The notes below the pieces were generated by a model. It did no database searches. It saw only the letters and a list, made by a program, of their open reading frames with translations, and was not told where the DNA came from. DNA of 64,000 nt, from assembly GCF_000422705.1 (NCBI RefSeq), contig NZ_KE383908.1:110597-174596 (forward strand). Direction: 5' to 3'. The stretch comes from Flavobacterium soli DSM 19725 (GTDB lineage Bacteria; Bacteroidota; Bacteroidia; Flavobacteriales; Flavobacteriaceae). A program made the translations under genes and the position numbers. Positions 17,034 to 26,538 of this stretch are shown here, piece after piece (position 1 is the stretch's first letter; each line of letters starts with the position of its first letter).

Positions 17034-19442
17034 ATGAAACAAAACAAAATTGAATTTACTCTTGATTTAAAAAAATTACTGATTATAATAGTACTAGTAA
17101 TTGGCTACAGCTCGTTTGCTCAAAAAGGGACAATTAGGGGTCAAGTTATTGATAATTTTACCGATCAGCCTCTAGAAGGTGTGACGGTCATCTTTTTAAC
17201 CGATAGTACAATTGGCACAACCACTAATGCTGAAGGAAAATTCAGATTAGAAAATCTACCTATCGGTCGCGGAAGTTTTGGTTTTTCATTTTTAGGTTAT
17301 GAAACTGCGACAATAGCTAACATTGATGTTACAAGTGGAAAGGAAGTGTCAATTGACATTCGACTAACAGAAAGCTACAGTAACTTGAACGAAGTTGTGG
17401 TGAGATCTGGACCAAGAAAAGATCAGGCCATAAACAAACTCGCAGCGGTTAGTGCACGGCAAGTGAGTGTGGAAGAAATTACAAAATATGCAGGAGGTAG
17501 AAGTGATGTGGCACGTCTCGCCTCTAACTTTGCAGGGGTTTCGGCTCCAAACGATAGCCGAAATGACATTGTGGTTCGCGGTAACTCGCCAACAGGACTT
17601 TTGTGGCGAATTGATGGAATTCCCGTTCCAAGCCCTAATCATTTCAGTACTTTGGGAACTACTGGTAGTCCGGTTAGTGCATTAAATCCTAATGTTATGG
17701 GAAATTCTGATTTCTTAACTTCTGCTTTTCCTGCAGAATACGGTAATGCTTTAGGTGGCGTTTTTGATATTAATTTTCGAAAAGGAAATACTGATAAGTA
17801 TGAATATACCGTTGGTGTTGGTGCCATGACTGGTTTTGAAGGTGTTGCCGAAGGTCCAATGGGTAAGGACGGATCCTTTATGGTAGCTGCCCGATATGGA
17901 CTTGCAGGTATTGTGGGAGGAATGGGTACTGGTGCAATTCCTAATTATTCAGACTTATCTTTTAATCTTGATTTTGGAAAAACAAAGCTTGGTAGTTTTA
18001 CTTTATTTGGTATTGCAGGGAACTCAACTATTGATTTTAATGGTGAGGAAGACTATGATGATGGAGATCTTTTTTCAGCACCTGATGAGAACTTTGAATA
18101 TGCTTCTCAATTTGGTATGGTCGGTTTGCGAAATACTATTTCATTAAACGATTACTCTTCCATTAAAACAACTATTGGAGGCTCATTCAGTGGTCAAGAT
18201 GGACAAGTAGATCGAATTTATGATTATGGAACACCACAAGCAAATTTACTTCGCTTTGCAGATATTGACAATACTGAAACACGGCTAACCTTGTCTTCTG
18301 TTTATAATGCTAAGTTTAATAATAAGTTTACTTTTCGAAGTGGTGTGCTACTGGAACAGTTTAATTTATCAGCAAGTGTAGCAAACAGATTAGATTTACC
18401 CGATAATGATGGCGATGGTTATCCAGATTATCAACAACGCATTAGCAATGATGGCGGATACACTGTTTTTCAACCCTATGCCCAAGGGCAATATCGCTTA
18501 ACGGAAAGCTTTACGCTAAATGCAGGATTGCATACTCAATATTTTTCTTTGAATGAAGCATTTGTGGCAGAGCCAAGGGCCTCCTTAACTTGGCAACTTG
18601 CAAAGGCACACAGTATAACGTTTGGTTATGGACTTCATCATCAAAATGTGCCAGCTCCTATTTTATTCTTAAATGAAAATGTTAATGGAACAGATGTACA
18701 AGCCAATAAGGACTTAGATTTAGTAAGAAGTAATCATTACGTTTTAGGTTATGATTTAAGACCTGGTACTGGTTGGAGAGCTAAAATCGAAGCATACTAC
18801 CAAGACATTACAAATGCTGCTGTTGATGCCAACTCGACTGGTTATTCTTCATTAACAGAAGGTTCAGATTTTATATTCAGCTTTGACGAATTGAATTTGG
18901 TGAGTGAAGGAGTTGGACATAACTATGGTTTAGAATTGACAGTTGAGAAATTTTTATCAAACGGATGGTATAGTTTGGCAACAGCCTCATTATTTGAAGC
19001 CAAATATGAAGGAAGCGATGGTATTGAAAGAAATTCACCTTTTAACAACGGATATGTGTTCAACGTTTTAGGAGGAAAAGAATTCAAGGTTGGGAAAAAT
19101 GGGAAAAATGTGCTCTCGATTGATTCTAGATTTAGTACATCTGGAGGAAGATACTACACTCCTGTTGATTTGGCAGCTAGTCAGGCAGTAGGTTATCAAA
19201 TTCTACAAGATGATTTAGCCTTCAGCGAACAATATGACCCTTATTTGCGATTAGACCTTAAGATTGGTATGAAAATCAACAGCAGTAAAAGAAAAGTTTC
19301 ACACCAGTTCTATGTGGATTTTCAAAACGTGACCAATAACGAAAATGTGTTTATCCGTCAGTACAATCGTTTGACCAATAGTGTGGATCAAGTCGATCAG
19401 ATTGGTTTCTTCCCAGATTTTGGATATAAGATTCAATTTTAA
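17034..19442 (+). CDS. TonB-dependent outer-membrane receptor with N-terminal carboxypeptidase-like domain
   Basis: 802 residues. A signal anchor (LLIIIVLVIGYSSFAQ) precedes a CarboxypepD_reg-like domain (GTIRGQVIDNFTDQPLEGV), a plug domain (DIVVRGNSPTGLLWRIDGIPVP) and a long beta-barrel ending in aromatic GYKIQF. Such receptors import a bound ligand through the outer membrane using TonB energy. No SusD partner gene follows, so this is not a typical polysaccharide locus; with the MFS and dehydrogenase genes next to it a small organic ligand is more likely. It heads an eight-gene operon with gaps of 9 to 26 bases. Confidence 0.92.
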   Translation: MKQNKIEFTLDLKKLLIIIVLVIGYSSFAQKGTIRGQVIDNFTDQPLEGVTVIFLTDSTIGTTTNAEGKFRLENLPIGRGSFGFSFLGYETATIANIDVTSGKEVSIDIRLTESYSNLNEVVVRSGPRKDQAINKLAAVSARQVSVEEITKYAGGRSDVARLASNFAGVSAPNDSRNDIVVRGNSPTGLLWRIDGIPVPSPNHFSTLGTTGSPVSALNPNVMGNSDFLTSAFPAEYGNALGGVFDINFRKGNTDKYEYTVGVGAMTGFEGVAEGPMGKDGSFMVAARYGLAGIVGGMGTGAIPNYSDLSFNLDFGKTKLGSFTLFGIAGNSTIDFNGEEDYDDGDLFSAPDENFEYASQFGMVGLRNTISLNDYSSIKTTIGGSFSGQDGQVDRIYDYGTPQANLLRFADIDNTETRLTLSSVYNAKFNNKFTFRSGVLLEQFNLSASVANRLDLPDNDGDGYPDYQQRISNDGGYTVFQPYAQGQYRLTESFTLNAGLHTQYFSLNEAFVAEPRASLTWQLAKAHSITFGYGLHHQNVPAPILFLNENVNGTDVQANKDLDLVRSNHYVLGYDLRPGTGWRAKIEAYYQDITNAAVDANSTGYSSLTEGSDFIFSFDELNLVSEGVGHNYGLELTVEKFLSNGWYSLATASLFEAKYEGSDGIERNSPFNNGYVFNVLGGKEFKVGKNGKNVLSIDSRFSTSGGRYYTPVDLAASQAVGYQILQDDLAFSEQYDPYLRLDLKIGMKINSSKRKVSHQFYVDFQNVTNNENVFIRQYNRLTNSVDQVDQIGFFPDFGYKIQF

Positions 19443-19451
19443 TAGCTAATA

Positions 19452-20375
19452 ATGCAGATAATGAAAAATTGGACAACAGCTGATATTCCGCATAGGAATG
19501 AAGGATTGGCAGTAATTACAGGTAGTACGGAAGGCATAGGTTTTGAAGATGCATTGGCCTTATCGGCAGCGGGATGGAATGTTGTAATGCTTGGCCGTAA
19601 TGCTCAGAAAGGGGCTGAATCAATGGCGAAAATATATCAGACCAATCCAAAGGCAAAAGTGATTTTTGAAAAATTAGACCTTGCAGACCTGTCCTCCATT
19701 AAGGACTTTGCCATGAGAATGAACTTCAGAGGACAAGCCATCGACCTTCTAATAAATAATGCCGGGGTGATGACGCCACCAAGACGACTGGAAACCACCG
19801 ATGGATTTGAACTTCAGTTTGGCACGAACCATCTGGGTCACTTTGCATTGACAGCCCAGCTCCTTCCCTTGCTACGCAAATCAACAGCTGCCCGTGTTGT
19901 GACCGTTTCAAGCATAGCCAATCGTGCGGGAATAACCAATTTTGATGACCTCCAGTCAAAATCTTCTTATGTTCCAGGGAAGGCCTACAGCCAGGCAAAA
20001 TTGGCAAACTTGATGTTTGCTTTGGAACTTCAGCGACAAAGTGAGAAGAACGGTTGGGGAATAACCAGTATGGCCGCCCATCCAGGTGTTTCCCGAACAA
20101 ATCTCCTCATTACCGGTGCAGGCCGATGGAGTTCAGCAGGAATAATGAGAACTTTTTTCCCTTTCTTATTTCAACCATCAGCACAAGGGGCTTTGCCGAC
20201 ATTATTTGCTGCAACCGCTCCGGAAGCTAAAGGAGGCTTCTATTATGGACCAAACAAAATAGGGGAAACTCGTGGTTTTCCAACACTTGCAAAAATACCT
20301 GCACAAGCTGAGGACATAAAGGCATCATTGAAGTTATGGGAAATATCACAAAAATTAGTAAAGGTTGAATTTTAA
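19452..20375 (+). CDS. SDR family oxidoreductase, retinol-dehydrogenase-like
   Basis: 307 residues, longer than a classical SDR, as in retinol dehydrogenase-like members. TGSTEGIG gives the NAD(P) site, NNAGVMTPP the structural motif and YSQAK the catalytic Tyr/Lys. The C-terminal part (AAHPGVSRTNL) matches this branch. It starts 9 bases after the TonB receptor gene; an ATG nine bases further in is also possible. It probably oxidises or reduces the imported compound. Confidence 0.87.
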   Translation: MQIMKNWTTADIPHRNEGLAVITGSTEGIGFEDALALSAAGWNVVMLGRNAQKGAESMAKIYQTNPKAKVIFEKLDLADLSSIKDFAMRMNFRGQAIDLLINNAGVMTPPRRLETTDGFELQFGTNHLGHFALTAQLLPLLRKSTAARVVTVSSIANRAGITNFDDLQSKSSYVPGKAYSQAKLANLMFALELQRQSEKNGWGITSMAAHPGVSRTNLLITGAGRWSSAGIMRTFFPFLFQPSAQGALPTLFAATAPEAKGGFYYGPNKIGETRGFPTLAKIPAQAEDIKASLKLWEISQKLVKVEF

Positions 20376-20390
20376 TAAAAAGGCTACTTT

Positions 20391-21170
20391 ATGGAACTAA
20401 AAAACAGCACCATCCTTATAACAGGAGGTACAAGCGGTATAGGTTTGGAGTTTGCAAGTCAATTGAACAAATTGGGAGCTACTATCATCATCACGGGTCG
20501 CAACCTTGCAAGCTTGAGTGACACTAAAAGGTGGTTTTCTAACATTCACACAATTCAAAGTGATGTCAGCAATCCAAGAGACATCGAAAAATTATATGAG
20601 GAAGTGACAAAACAATTTCCTGATCTGAACATTATCATTAACAGTGCAGGGGTCATGCGTCAAATTGATTTATACAATAATGAGTTTGATATTGATAAGA
20701 TAACAAACGAAATCGATACTAATTTATCAGGTACAATTCAAATGGTACATCAATTTTTACCACATCTTATGAAACAAAAATCGGCAGCCATCATCAATGT
20801 GTCTTCAGCAATTGCATTTATGAGCTATTCAATTGCTCCTGTTTATAGTGCTTCAAAAGCAGGTGTGCATGCTTACACGAAAGCCTTACGATTACAACTC
20901 GAAAAAACAAACGTGAAAGTATTTGAAGTACTGCCACCTGGAGTAAAAACCAATCTTCAAAAGGATTGGAAGATTCCACCACCAGAAGGCAGAATGATGA
21001 CTGCTAATAAAGCGGTAGCCGATGCAATTAAAGACATTCTAAAAAATAAGCTTGAAATAACACCGGGTTTGGCTAGAATTTTAAAATTGCTTTCTAGAAT
21101 AGCTCCCAATTACATTGAAAAAAATGTGGCCCATAAGGAATTTGAGAAATTGGTTGCACAAAAAAATTAA
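20391..21170 (+). CDS. SDR family oxidoreductase, DltE-like
   Basis: 259 residues. TGGTSGIG, NSAGVM (Ser in place of the second Asn) and YSASK are in the expected places. The segment PPGVKTNLQKDW is typical of the DltE-like branch. It is the second dehydrogenase in the TonB operon, 15 bases from the first, which hints at two successive redox steps. Confidence 0.87.
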   Translation: MELKNSTILITGGTSGIGLEFASQLNKLGATIIITGRNLASLSDTKRWFSNIHTIQSDVSNPRDIEKLYEEVTKQFPDLNIIINSAGVMRQIDLYNNEFDIDKITNEIDTNLSGTIQMVHQFLPHLMKQKSAAIINVSSAIAFMSYSIAPVYSASKAGVHAYTKALRLQLEKTNVKVFEVLPPGVKTNLQKDWKIPPPEGRMMTANKAVADAIKDILKNKLEITPGLARILKLLSRIAPNYIEKNVAHKEFEKLVAQKN

Positions 21171-21191
21171 CCAGCATAAAAAATAATAAGA

Positions 21192-21395
21192 ATGGAAAAT
21201 AGTAACAATAATGACAATTTGTCAAGATTTTGGTTTGCGGCTTCAAATATGGTACCCCCAATAGGAATCTTCTTGTACTTCAGGCATAAAGGCCAATTCC
21301 CAAAAAAGGCTCGCAAAGCGTTAATTGCTGCATTAGCTGGAATTCCTATCGCCATAGTAGCCGGATACGTTATGAATAATTATATACTTAATTAA
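21192..21395 (+). CDS. Small membrane protein of unknown function
   Basis: 67 residues with two likely membrane segments (FAASNMVPPIGIFLYF and a C-terminal run AALAGIPIAIVAGYVM) joined by a basic loop. I do not recognise it. It is kept because it sits 21 bases after the dehydrogenase and 26 before the next gene, has normal codon use, and lies within an otherwise unbroken operon. Confidence 0.6.
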   Translation: MENSNNNDNLSRFWFAASNMVPPIGIFLYFRHKGQFPKKARKALIAALAGIPIAIVAGYVMNNYILN

Positions 21396-21421
21396 ATCAA
21401 TTCCCTAATAAGAAATCAAAA

Positions 21422-21856
21422 ATGAAAATAAAACTTTTTACTGCATTAGTCCTACTGATGGCACAAGTAACTTCAGCACAGAAAATCTCTAAAGACCTCA
21501 TAGTGGGTGTATGGCAATCCGAAGAATACAAGATAGAGATTTTCAAATCTGGAGATACCTACTCGGCTAAATTATTATGGTCAAAGGATATGTTTGAAGC
21601 CGATGGAAAAACGTCTAAAAAAGACGACAAGAACCCCAATATCAAGTTAAGAAGTCGTCCAAGACAGGGCATTACACACATTACAGGACTGAAATTTAAG
21701 GATGGGGAGTTTGTTGGGGGTGAACTGTATAGCGCAAATGACGGTAACACTTATGGTTTCAAAGGTAAATTGACAGATGTCAATAGTCTGGAAACTAGAG
21801 GTTACAAGGGCCTCCCGATAATGGGAAAAACCGTAAATTGGACACGCGTTAAGTAG
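21422..21856 (+). CDS. DUF2147-type secreted protein
   Basis: 144 residues. A clear signal peptide (LFTALVLLMAQVTSAQ) is followed by a domain that starts GVWQSEEYKIEIF and ends GKTVNWTRVK, the pattern of DUF2147. The beta-rich domain is thought to be periplasmic; its function is not known. It is co-transcribed with the TonB receptor and MFS genes. Confidence 0.75.
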   Translation: MKIKLFTALVLLMAQVTSAQKISKDLIVGVWQSEEYKIEIFKSGDTYSAKLLWSKDMFEADGKTSKKDDKNPNIKLRSRPRQGITHITGLKFKDGEFVGGELYSANDGNTYGFKGKLTDVNSLETRGYKGLPIMGKTVNWTRVK

Positions 21857-21877
21857 TAGTTTCCAAAGTAGCTAAAA

Positions 21878-23155
21878 ATGAATAAAAAGTCCGAAATATC
21901 CCTTCAAAAGAATAGCCAAATGCAATATGGCTGGCAAAGAACTGCCTTGTTAATAACGCTATTGCTGGTTAGTATCGTAAGTCAGATTGATCGTGTTTTG
22001 CCTTTTATTTTAGCGGAATCAATAAAAGCCGATTTAAATTTATCAGATACACAAATTGGTCTGATAACAGGAGTTGCTTTCACACTTTGCTATTCCTTGG
22101 CGGCTTTGCCACTTGCTCGGTTTTCAGATGGGGGTTGGGCCCGTAGAGTGCTGCTTTTTTGTATAATCGTTTGGAGTGTTATGACTGGTTTGGGGGGGTT
22201 GGCAATCGGATTCTTAACATTAACGCTTTCTAGAATTGGGGTAGCTTTGGGCGAAGCTGGTGGAACACCAGCAGCTCACGCTATCATTGCACAACGGATA
22301 CCGGAAAATTTCAGGGGACGTGCCATTGCTATTTTTTCAATGGGAATTCCTTTAGGCAGTATGATCGGATTTGGATTGGGAGGTTGGGCAAGCGATGCAA
22401 TCGGATGGCGAAATGCTCTTTTTGGAGCAGGAATTATGGGAATTGTACTTGTAGTAGGCATTCTATTTTTCATTCCTAAACAGGGAGTTCTGAAACAGGA
22501 AACACAACATCGGGAAAGCTACATAAAAATGGGTCGTGAGCTGTTTTCTAAACCGGCATTTGGGTGGCTATTTAGGGCTGCAATTTTAATGGGGTTATCA
22601 TCAGCACCTTTTTACATCTTTACGTCTCCTTTTCTCATCAGGACATTTGGCTTGTCAGCTGGTGAGGTTGGGCTTAGCTTTGGGCTTCTTCAAGGGGTTA
22701 TGGGAATTGTAGGAACATTATTTGGTGGTAAAATGTTTGATAAAATTGCAAATAAGGGTTCCAAAGGTTTGATGAATCCGCCGGCAACTATATTTATTGT
22801 AGCTTCAATTACCACAACAATGGCACTTTTTATGCCAAACAGTTGGATGTCCATTGCATTATTGGTTCCTGGAATGTTTTCATTTGCATTTATGATGCCC
22901 TTTGCATTTGGTGCAGGTCATTTGGTGGCAGGACCCAAAAAACAAGCATTTTCGATTAGTGTTTTAATGTTAGGTCCTGGACTGATAGGAGGTACTTTAT
23001 CTCCATTTTTGGTGGGATTTATAAGCGATTATGCAACAACCGGCCATTATGAAAATGGATTACAAATCGGATTACTTTTAGTGCCTTTTTTTAGTTTGCT
23101 TCTGGGGTGCACAGGTTTCATTGTAAGCAAAAAAATAAATGATCTGGTAAAATAA
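21878..23155 (+). CDS. Major facilitator superfamily transporter
   Basis: 425 residues with twelve likely membrane helices. The loop between helices 2 and 3 has LARFSDGGWARR, the MFS loop motif. The first helix region (LVSIVSQIDRVLPFIL) resembles the anion/spinster-like branch. It probably carries the compound brought in by the TonB receptor across the inner membrane, or exports a product. The gene is in the middle of the operon, 21 bases after the DUF2147 gene. Confidence 0.88.
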   Translation: MNKKSEISLQKNSQMQYGWQRTALLITLLLVSIVSQIDRVLPFILAESIKADLNLSDTQIGLITGVAFTLCYSLAALPLARFSDGGWARRVLLFCIIVWSVMTGLGGLAIGFLTLTLSRIGVALGEAGGTPAAHAIIAQRIPENFRGRAIAIFSMGIPLGSMIGFGLGGWASDAIGWRNALFGAGIMGIVLVVGILFFIPKQGVLKQETQHRESYIKMGRELFSKPAFGWLFRAAILMGLSSAPFYIFTSPFLIRTFGLSAGEVGLSFGLLQGVMGIVGTLFGGKMFDKIANKGSKGLMNPPATIFIVASITTTMALFMPNSWMSIALLVPGMFSFAFMMPFAFGAGHLVAGPKKQAFSISVLMLGPGLIGGTLSPFLVGFISDYATTGHYENGLQIGLLLVPFFSLLLGCTGFIVSKKINDLVK

Positions 23156-23173
23156 TTTAAAAGATAAAATAGG

Positions 23174-23524
23174 ATGAGTAAAATTATAAGTACAATTTTA
23201 ATCGCGGTCACAGTAATTTTGAATGTGAAGCACTTTTGGGATGGATTGCATTTGGATAAATCCCCTGAAGCATTAAAAATGTTGGAAGAATTAAACATCA
23301 GCAGAAGTTATATGCCATTTATGGGAATAGCAACTATTCTGGTGTCTGTATTGGTGCTGTTTCCCAAAACATTTTTTATGGGCAACCTTCTAAATGCACT
23401 AACCATAGTAATAATCATGGCATTCGCTTTAAGGGCCGATAATTATAAGATTGCTTTGATTGAGATACCATTTCTACTGATTCCCTTAGTGCTGATATGG
23501 TTAAAGCATCCTCTTAATAACTAA
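23174..23524 (+). CDS. DoxX-like small membrane protein
   Basis: 116 residues with four hydrophobic segments. The order of helices and the conserved polar residues near MGIATILVSVLVLFP fit DoxX-like proteins, which often accompany redox enzymes. No reaction can be assigned. It lies 18 bases after the transporter and 16 before the AraC gene. Confidence 0.6.
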   Translation: MSKIISTILIAVTVILNVKHFWDGLHLDKSPEALKMLEELNISRSYMPFMGIATILVSVLVLFPKTFFMGNLLNALTIVIIMAFALRADNYKIALIEIPFLLIPLVLIWLKHPLNN

Positions 23525-23540
23525 TAAAATATACATCAGT

Positions 23541-24446
23541 ATGGAAAAGAATCAAATCATCAGAATAAAATCGATTACAGAAGGTCATCGATTAGGGAAC
23601 CTGCCCAAGCCTAAGCATCCGTTAATTAGTATTGTTGAGAGTGGTACTATTGAAGGTCAGGCAGATATTAGCATCATAATGGATTTCTATATGATTTCCC
23701 TTAAAACAGATTGTAATAATTTACAATATGGTCAACAAACCTATGACTTTGACGAAGGGAAGATGGCTTTTATTGCTCCAAATCAAGTTTTAACTGGACG
23801 TACCCATGCAGAAGACCATAACCCAAAAGGTTGGATCATGTTCATACATCCGGATTTCTTATGGAACACGCCATTGGCTAAAAAGATCAAGCAATATGAA
23901 TTTTTTGGCTACGCTACAAACGAAGCACTGTTTGTTTCCGATAAGGAGAAAAATATCATAAACGAAATTGTAAAAAATATCGAAAACGAATTCGACTCCA
24001 ACATTGATAAATTCAGTCAGGATATAATTATTTCGCATCTCGAAACATTGTTGAATTATGCCGAACGTTTCTACCAACGGCAATTCATCACGCGTAAAAT
24101 CACGAACAACAAATTATTGAACCGTTTGGAAGAGGTGCTGTCAGACTACTTTAACGACGATGATTTGCTTTCCAAAGGTTTGCCAACGGTTCAATATATA
24201 GCTGATCATCTAAACATATCCCCGAAATACCTAGGAAGCATGCTTAAACAATTTACGGGCTTGTCAACTCAGCATCACATCCATGAAAAATTAATTGCCA
24301 AGGCTAAGGAAAAACTTTCTACAACAGAACTTTCGGTGAGTGAAATTGCCTATGGTTTAGGCTTTGAACATCCTCAGTCATTTAGTAAATTGTTTAAGTC
24401 CAAGACCAATCAAAGCCCACTGGAGTTTAGGCAGGCATTCAATTAA
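23541..24446 (+). CDS. AraC-family transcriptional regulator (paralogue C)
   Basis: 301 residues. The DNA-binding domain (IADHLNISPKYLGSMLK and SVSEIAYGLGFEHPQSFSKLFK) and N-terminal domain (PKPKHPLISIVESGT, YDFDEGKMAFIAPNQV) closely match paralogue A at 8010 and, less so, B at 10111. It ends the TonB operon and is followed by a strong terminator. Three such genes at the ends of operons with the same promoter make this family the best candidate to bind the 21-bp repeats. Confidence 0.9.
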   Translation: MEKNQIIRIKSITEGHRLGNLPKPKHPLISIVESGTIEGQADISIIMDFYMISLKTDCNNLQYGQQTYDFDEGKMAFIAPNQVLTGRTHAEDHNPKGWIMFIHPDFLWNTPLAKKIKQYEFFGYATNEALFVSDKEKNIINEIVKNIENEFDSNIDKFSQDIIISHLETLLNYAERFYQRQFITRKITNNKLLNRLEEVLSDYFNDDDLLSKGLPTVQYIADHLNISPKYLGSMLKQFTGLSTQHHIHEKLIAKAKEKLSTTELSVSEIAYGLGFEHPQSFSKLFKSKTNQSPLEFRQAFN

Positions 24447-24482
24447 ATAAAGATTTTTTTTGTTTTTTTTGTTTTGAAGTGG

Positions 24483-24516
24483 ATGCTGGGTTTCCCCAGT
24501 GATACCCAGCATTTTT
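24483..24516 (+). terminator. Terminator of the TonB operon
   Basis: ATGCTGGGT at 24483-24491 and ACCCAGCAT at 24504-24512 form a perfect nine-base stem, followed by TTTTT. Confidence 0.85.
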
Positions 24517-24676
24517 CTTTATAAACGGCTTCCCTACTTTCATTTCGATTCAATACCCTTCAGCCAATCATCAGATCAAGGCAGAGGAATACTATTGCAT
24601 TGACTTTACGGCACCCCGATATCCTCCAACTGCAAAGAAAACACATGAATTACTTCATACAAGACACAAAAAAACC

Positions 24677-25735
24677 ATGAAAATTTCAAAACAAATAAAC
24701 AGTTACAGGAGATCGATAATGCGAAGCCTGACCAAAAACATAGGTGCTTCCCATCTTCATTTGAACCCTCGGCCTGAGGCTGAAATCAGACGGATTTTAA
24801 TTTCAAGGCCCAATCACCGATTAGGCAATCTGCTATTGCTGACGGCGTTGGTACAAGAAGTTAGCATCACGTTTCCCAACAGCAAGATCGACCTTCTGGT
24901 AAAAGGTGGCATCGCTCCAGCAATCTTTAGGGAGTATGGAAACATTGACAGGATCATGCAACTCCCAAAGAAGCCGTTTAGCCATTTGGTACAGTATGTA
25001 AAAGTATGGCTCTCGATCCGATCGAGGCAATATGACCTCGCAATTAATGCTATTGAAAACTCCTCATCGGGACGATTGTCCGTTTTATTTTCAAGCGCAA
25101 GCTGCAAATTTTTTGGAGCATTCGATGAAAACCTGAACTTGGAAAGACCAGATTATCAGCACCATGCCAAATATCCGATCTACAATATAAGGGAGTTTAT
25201 GGCAACATCGGGAATTAATCGCAAGGAGCAGCCCATTCCTTTTTTGGATTTAAAATTGACGCAGGAAGAAAGGGCAAGCGGTGCTAAAATGCTCCAGGGC
25301 ATCACCGGAAAGGGCAGAAAAACAATTTGCCTGTTTACAAATGCTACCGGAGCGAAGTGCTATTCCGAAATATGGTGGCTGGAGTTTTATGAAAACCTTA
25401 AAGCTGAATTTCCAGATTGTGCTATCATCGAACTATTGCCTATCGAAAACACTTCCAGATTGCGTTTTAAAATCCCTACGTTCTACAGCACCGATATTCG
25501 TGAAATGGGGTCTTTTATCGCTAACACTTCCCTGTTTATTGCAGCAGATAGTGGCGTTATGCATCTTTCAAGTGCAGTTGGAACTCCAACGGTTGGACTG
25601 TTTTCCATAACCAATCAAAACAGATATCAGCCCTATAATACAGCTAGTATCGCCATAGATACAAATACTATAGGGCAGCACGGAATGATCCAATTGATAC
25701 GAGAGCAATTCGGCAGATCACTTTCGACACGGTAA
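24677..25735 (+). CDS. Glycosyltransferase family 9 (heptosyltransferase-like)
   Basis: 352 residues. The opening ILISRPNHRLGNLLLLTAL and the C-terminal donor-site region IAADSGVMHLSSAVGTPTVGLF are the two signatures of the heptosyltransferase family. Such enzymes add a sugar from an ADP-heptose-type donor to lipopolysaccharide at the inner face of the cytoplasmic membrane. The kinase-like gene after it also fits lipopolysaccharide core modification. It follows a terminator, so it has its own promoter, but I find no clear -7 box. Confidence 0.87.
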   Translation: MKISKQINSYRRSIMRSLTKNIGASHLHLNPRPEAEIRRILISRPNHRLGNLLLLTALVQEVSITFPNSKIDLLVKGGIAPAIFREYGNIDRIMQLPKKPFSHLVQYVKVWLSIRSRQYDLAINAIENSSSGRLSVLFSSASCKFFGAFDENLNLERPDYQHHAKYPIYNIREFMATSGINRKEQPIPFLDLKLTQEERASGAKMLQGITGKGRKTICLFTNATGAKCYSEIWWLEFYENLKAEFPDCAIIELLPIENTSRLRFKIPTFYSTDIREMGSFIANTSLFIAADSGVMHLSSAVGTPTVGLFSITNQNRYQPYNTASIAIDTNTIGQHGMIQLIREQFGRSLSTR

Positions 25736-25764
25736 CCATCCAAGGACTCCTTAATCAAGAAAAA

Positions 25765-26538
25765 ATGAAACAGCAAAATAGTGTATTTGCGGATGAAGAT
25801 ACGGATTTGAAGTCCCATATCATGGAAGTATTCGAAAATTTTGACAACGAAGGGACCATGATTGGTGAGGACAAAAGGAATACGATCAAGTGGGTGAAGA
25901 GCGACGGAAGGCTCCTCAATTTTAAATCGTTTAAAAAGCCAAACAGCTTCAATAGGCTTGTATATCAGTATTTCCGGAAATCAAAAGCCAGGCGTTCCTT
26001 TGAATATGCACAGCTTTTGCTTGGGAATAATTTTCATACTCCTGCCCCAATCGCCTATATGGAAACCTATGGTATCTTGGGACTCTCCAAGAGTTTCTAC
26101 GTCAGTGAGCATTTGGAAGATAGTTGGACCTTGAGGGAGATCCTGAACCGTTCAACAGCCGAAGAAAAGGCAAAGGTCCTTGGGGCCTATACGGTCCTGA
26201 TGTATCAATTGCACGAAAGGGGCATTGAATTTATTGACAATACGGCTGGAAATTTCTTACTCCGTCCCGAAAACAATGCTTATAGATTCTACCTGGTCGA
26301 CCTGAACAGGATGAATTTTCATTGCGTTATGGGCCAATCCAGAAGGCTGCGAAATTTGTCACGCTTGTCAAATGATCCTCAAATCATTGAGACTGTAGGT
26401 ATCCATTATGCCCGATTGGCAGGATGGGCAGAAGAGTATTGTTATAAAAAAATGAAAGTGTATGCAAAGAGAAGGAACTTTGGACGGGACAGCAAAAGGA
26501 TACTGAAATCAATAGCGAAAGGCAAGGCAATCCGTTAA
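25765..26538 (+). CDS. WaaP/InaA-like lipopolysaccharide kinase family protein
   Basis: 257 residues. The catalytic part is reduced but readable: LHERGIEFIDNTAGNFLL resembles the HxD...N loop of protein-kinase-like folds and VDLNRM supplies the metal-binding aspartate. The N-terminal KSFKKPNSFNRLVYQYFRKSKARRSFEYA is typical of Kdo/WaaP-type kinases, which phosphorylate lipopolysaccharide core sugars. It starts 29 bases after the glycosyltransferase gene and is likely in the same transcript. Confidence 0.8.
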   Translation: MKQQNSVFADEDTDLKSHIMEVFENFDNEGTMIGEDKRNTIKWVKSDGRLLNFKSFKKPNSFNRLVYQYFRKSKARRSFEYAQLLLGNNFHTPAPIAYMETYGILGLSKSFYVSEHLEDSWTLREILNRSTAEEKAKVLGAYTVLMYQLHERGIEFIDNTAGNFLLRPENNAYRFYLVDLNRMNFHCVMGQSRRLRNLSRLSNDPQIIETVGIHYARLAGWAEEYCYKKMKVYAKRRNFGRDSKRILKSIAKGKAIR

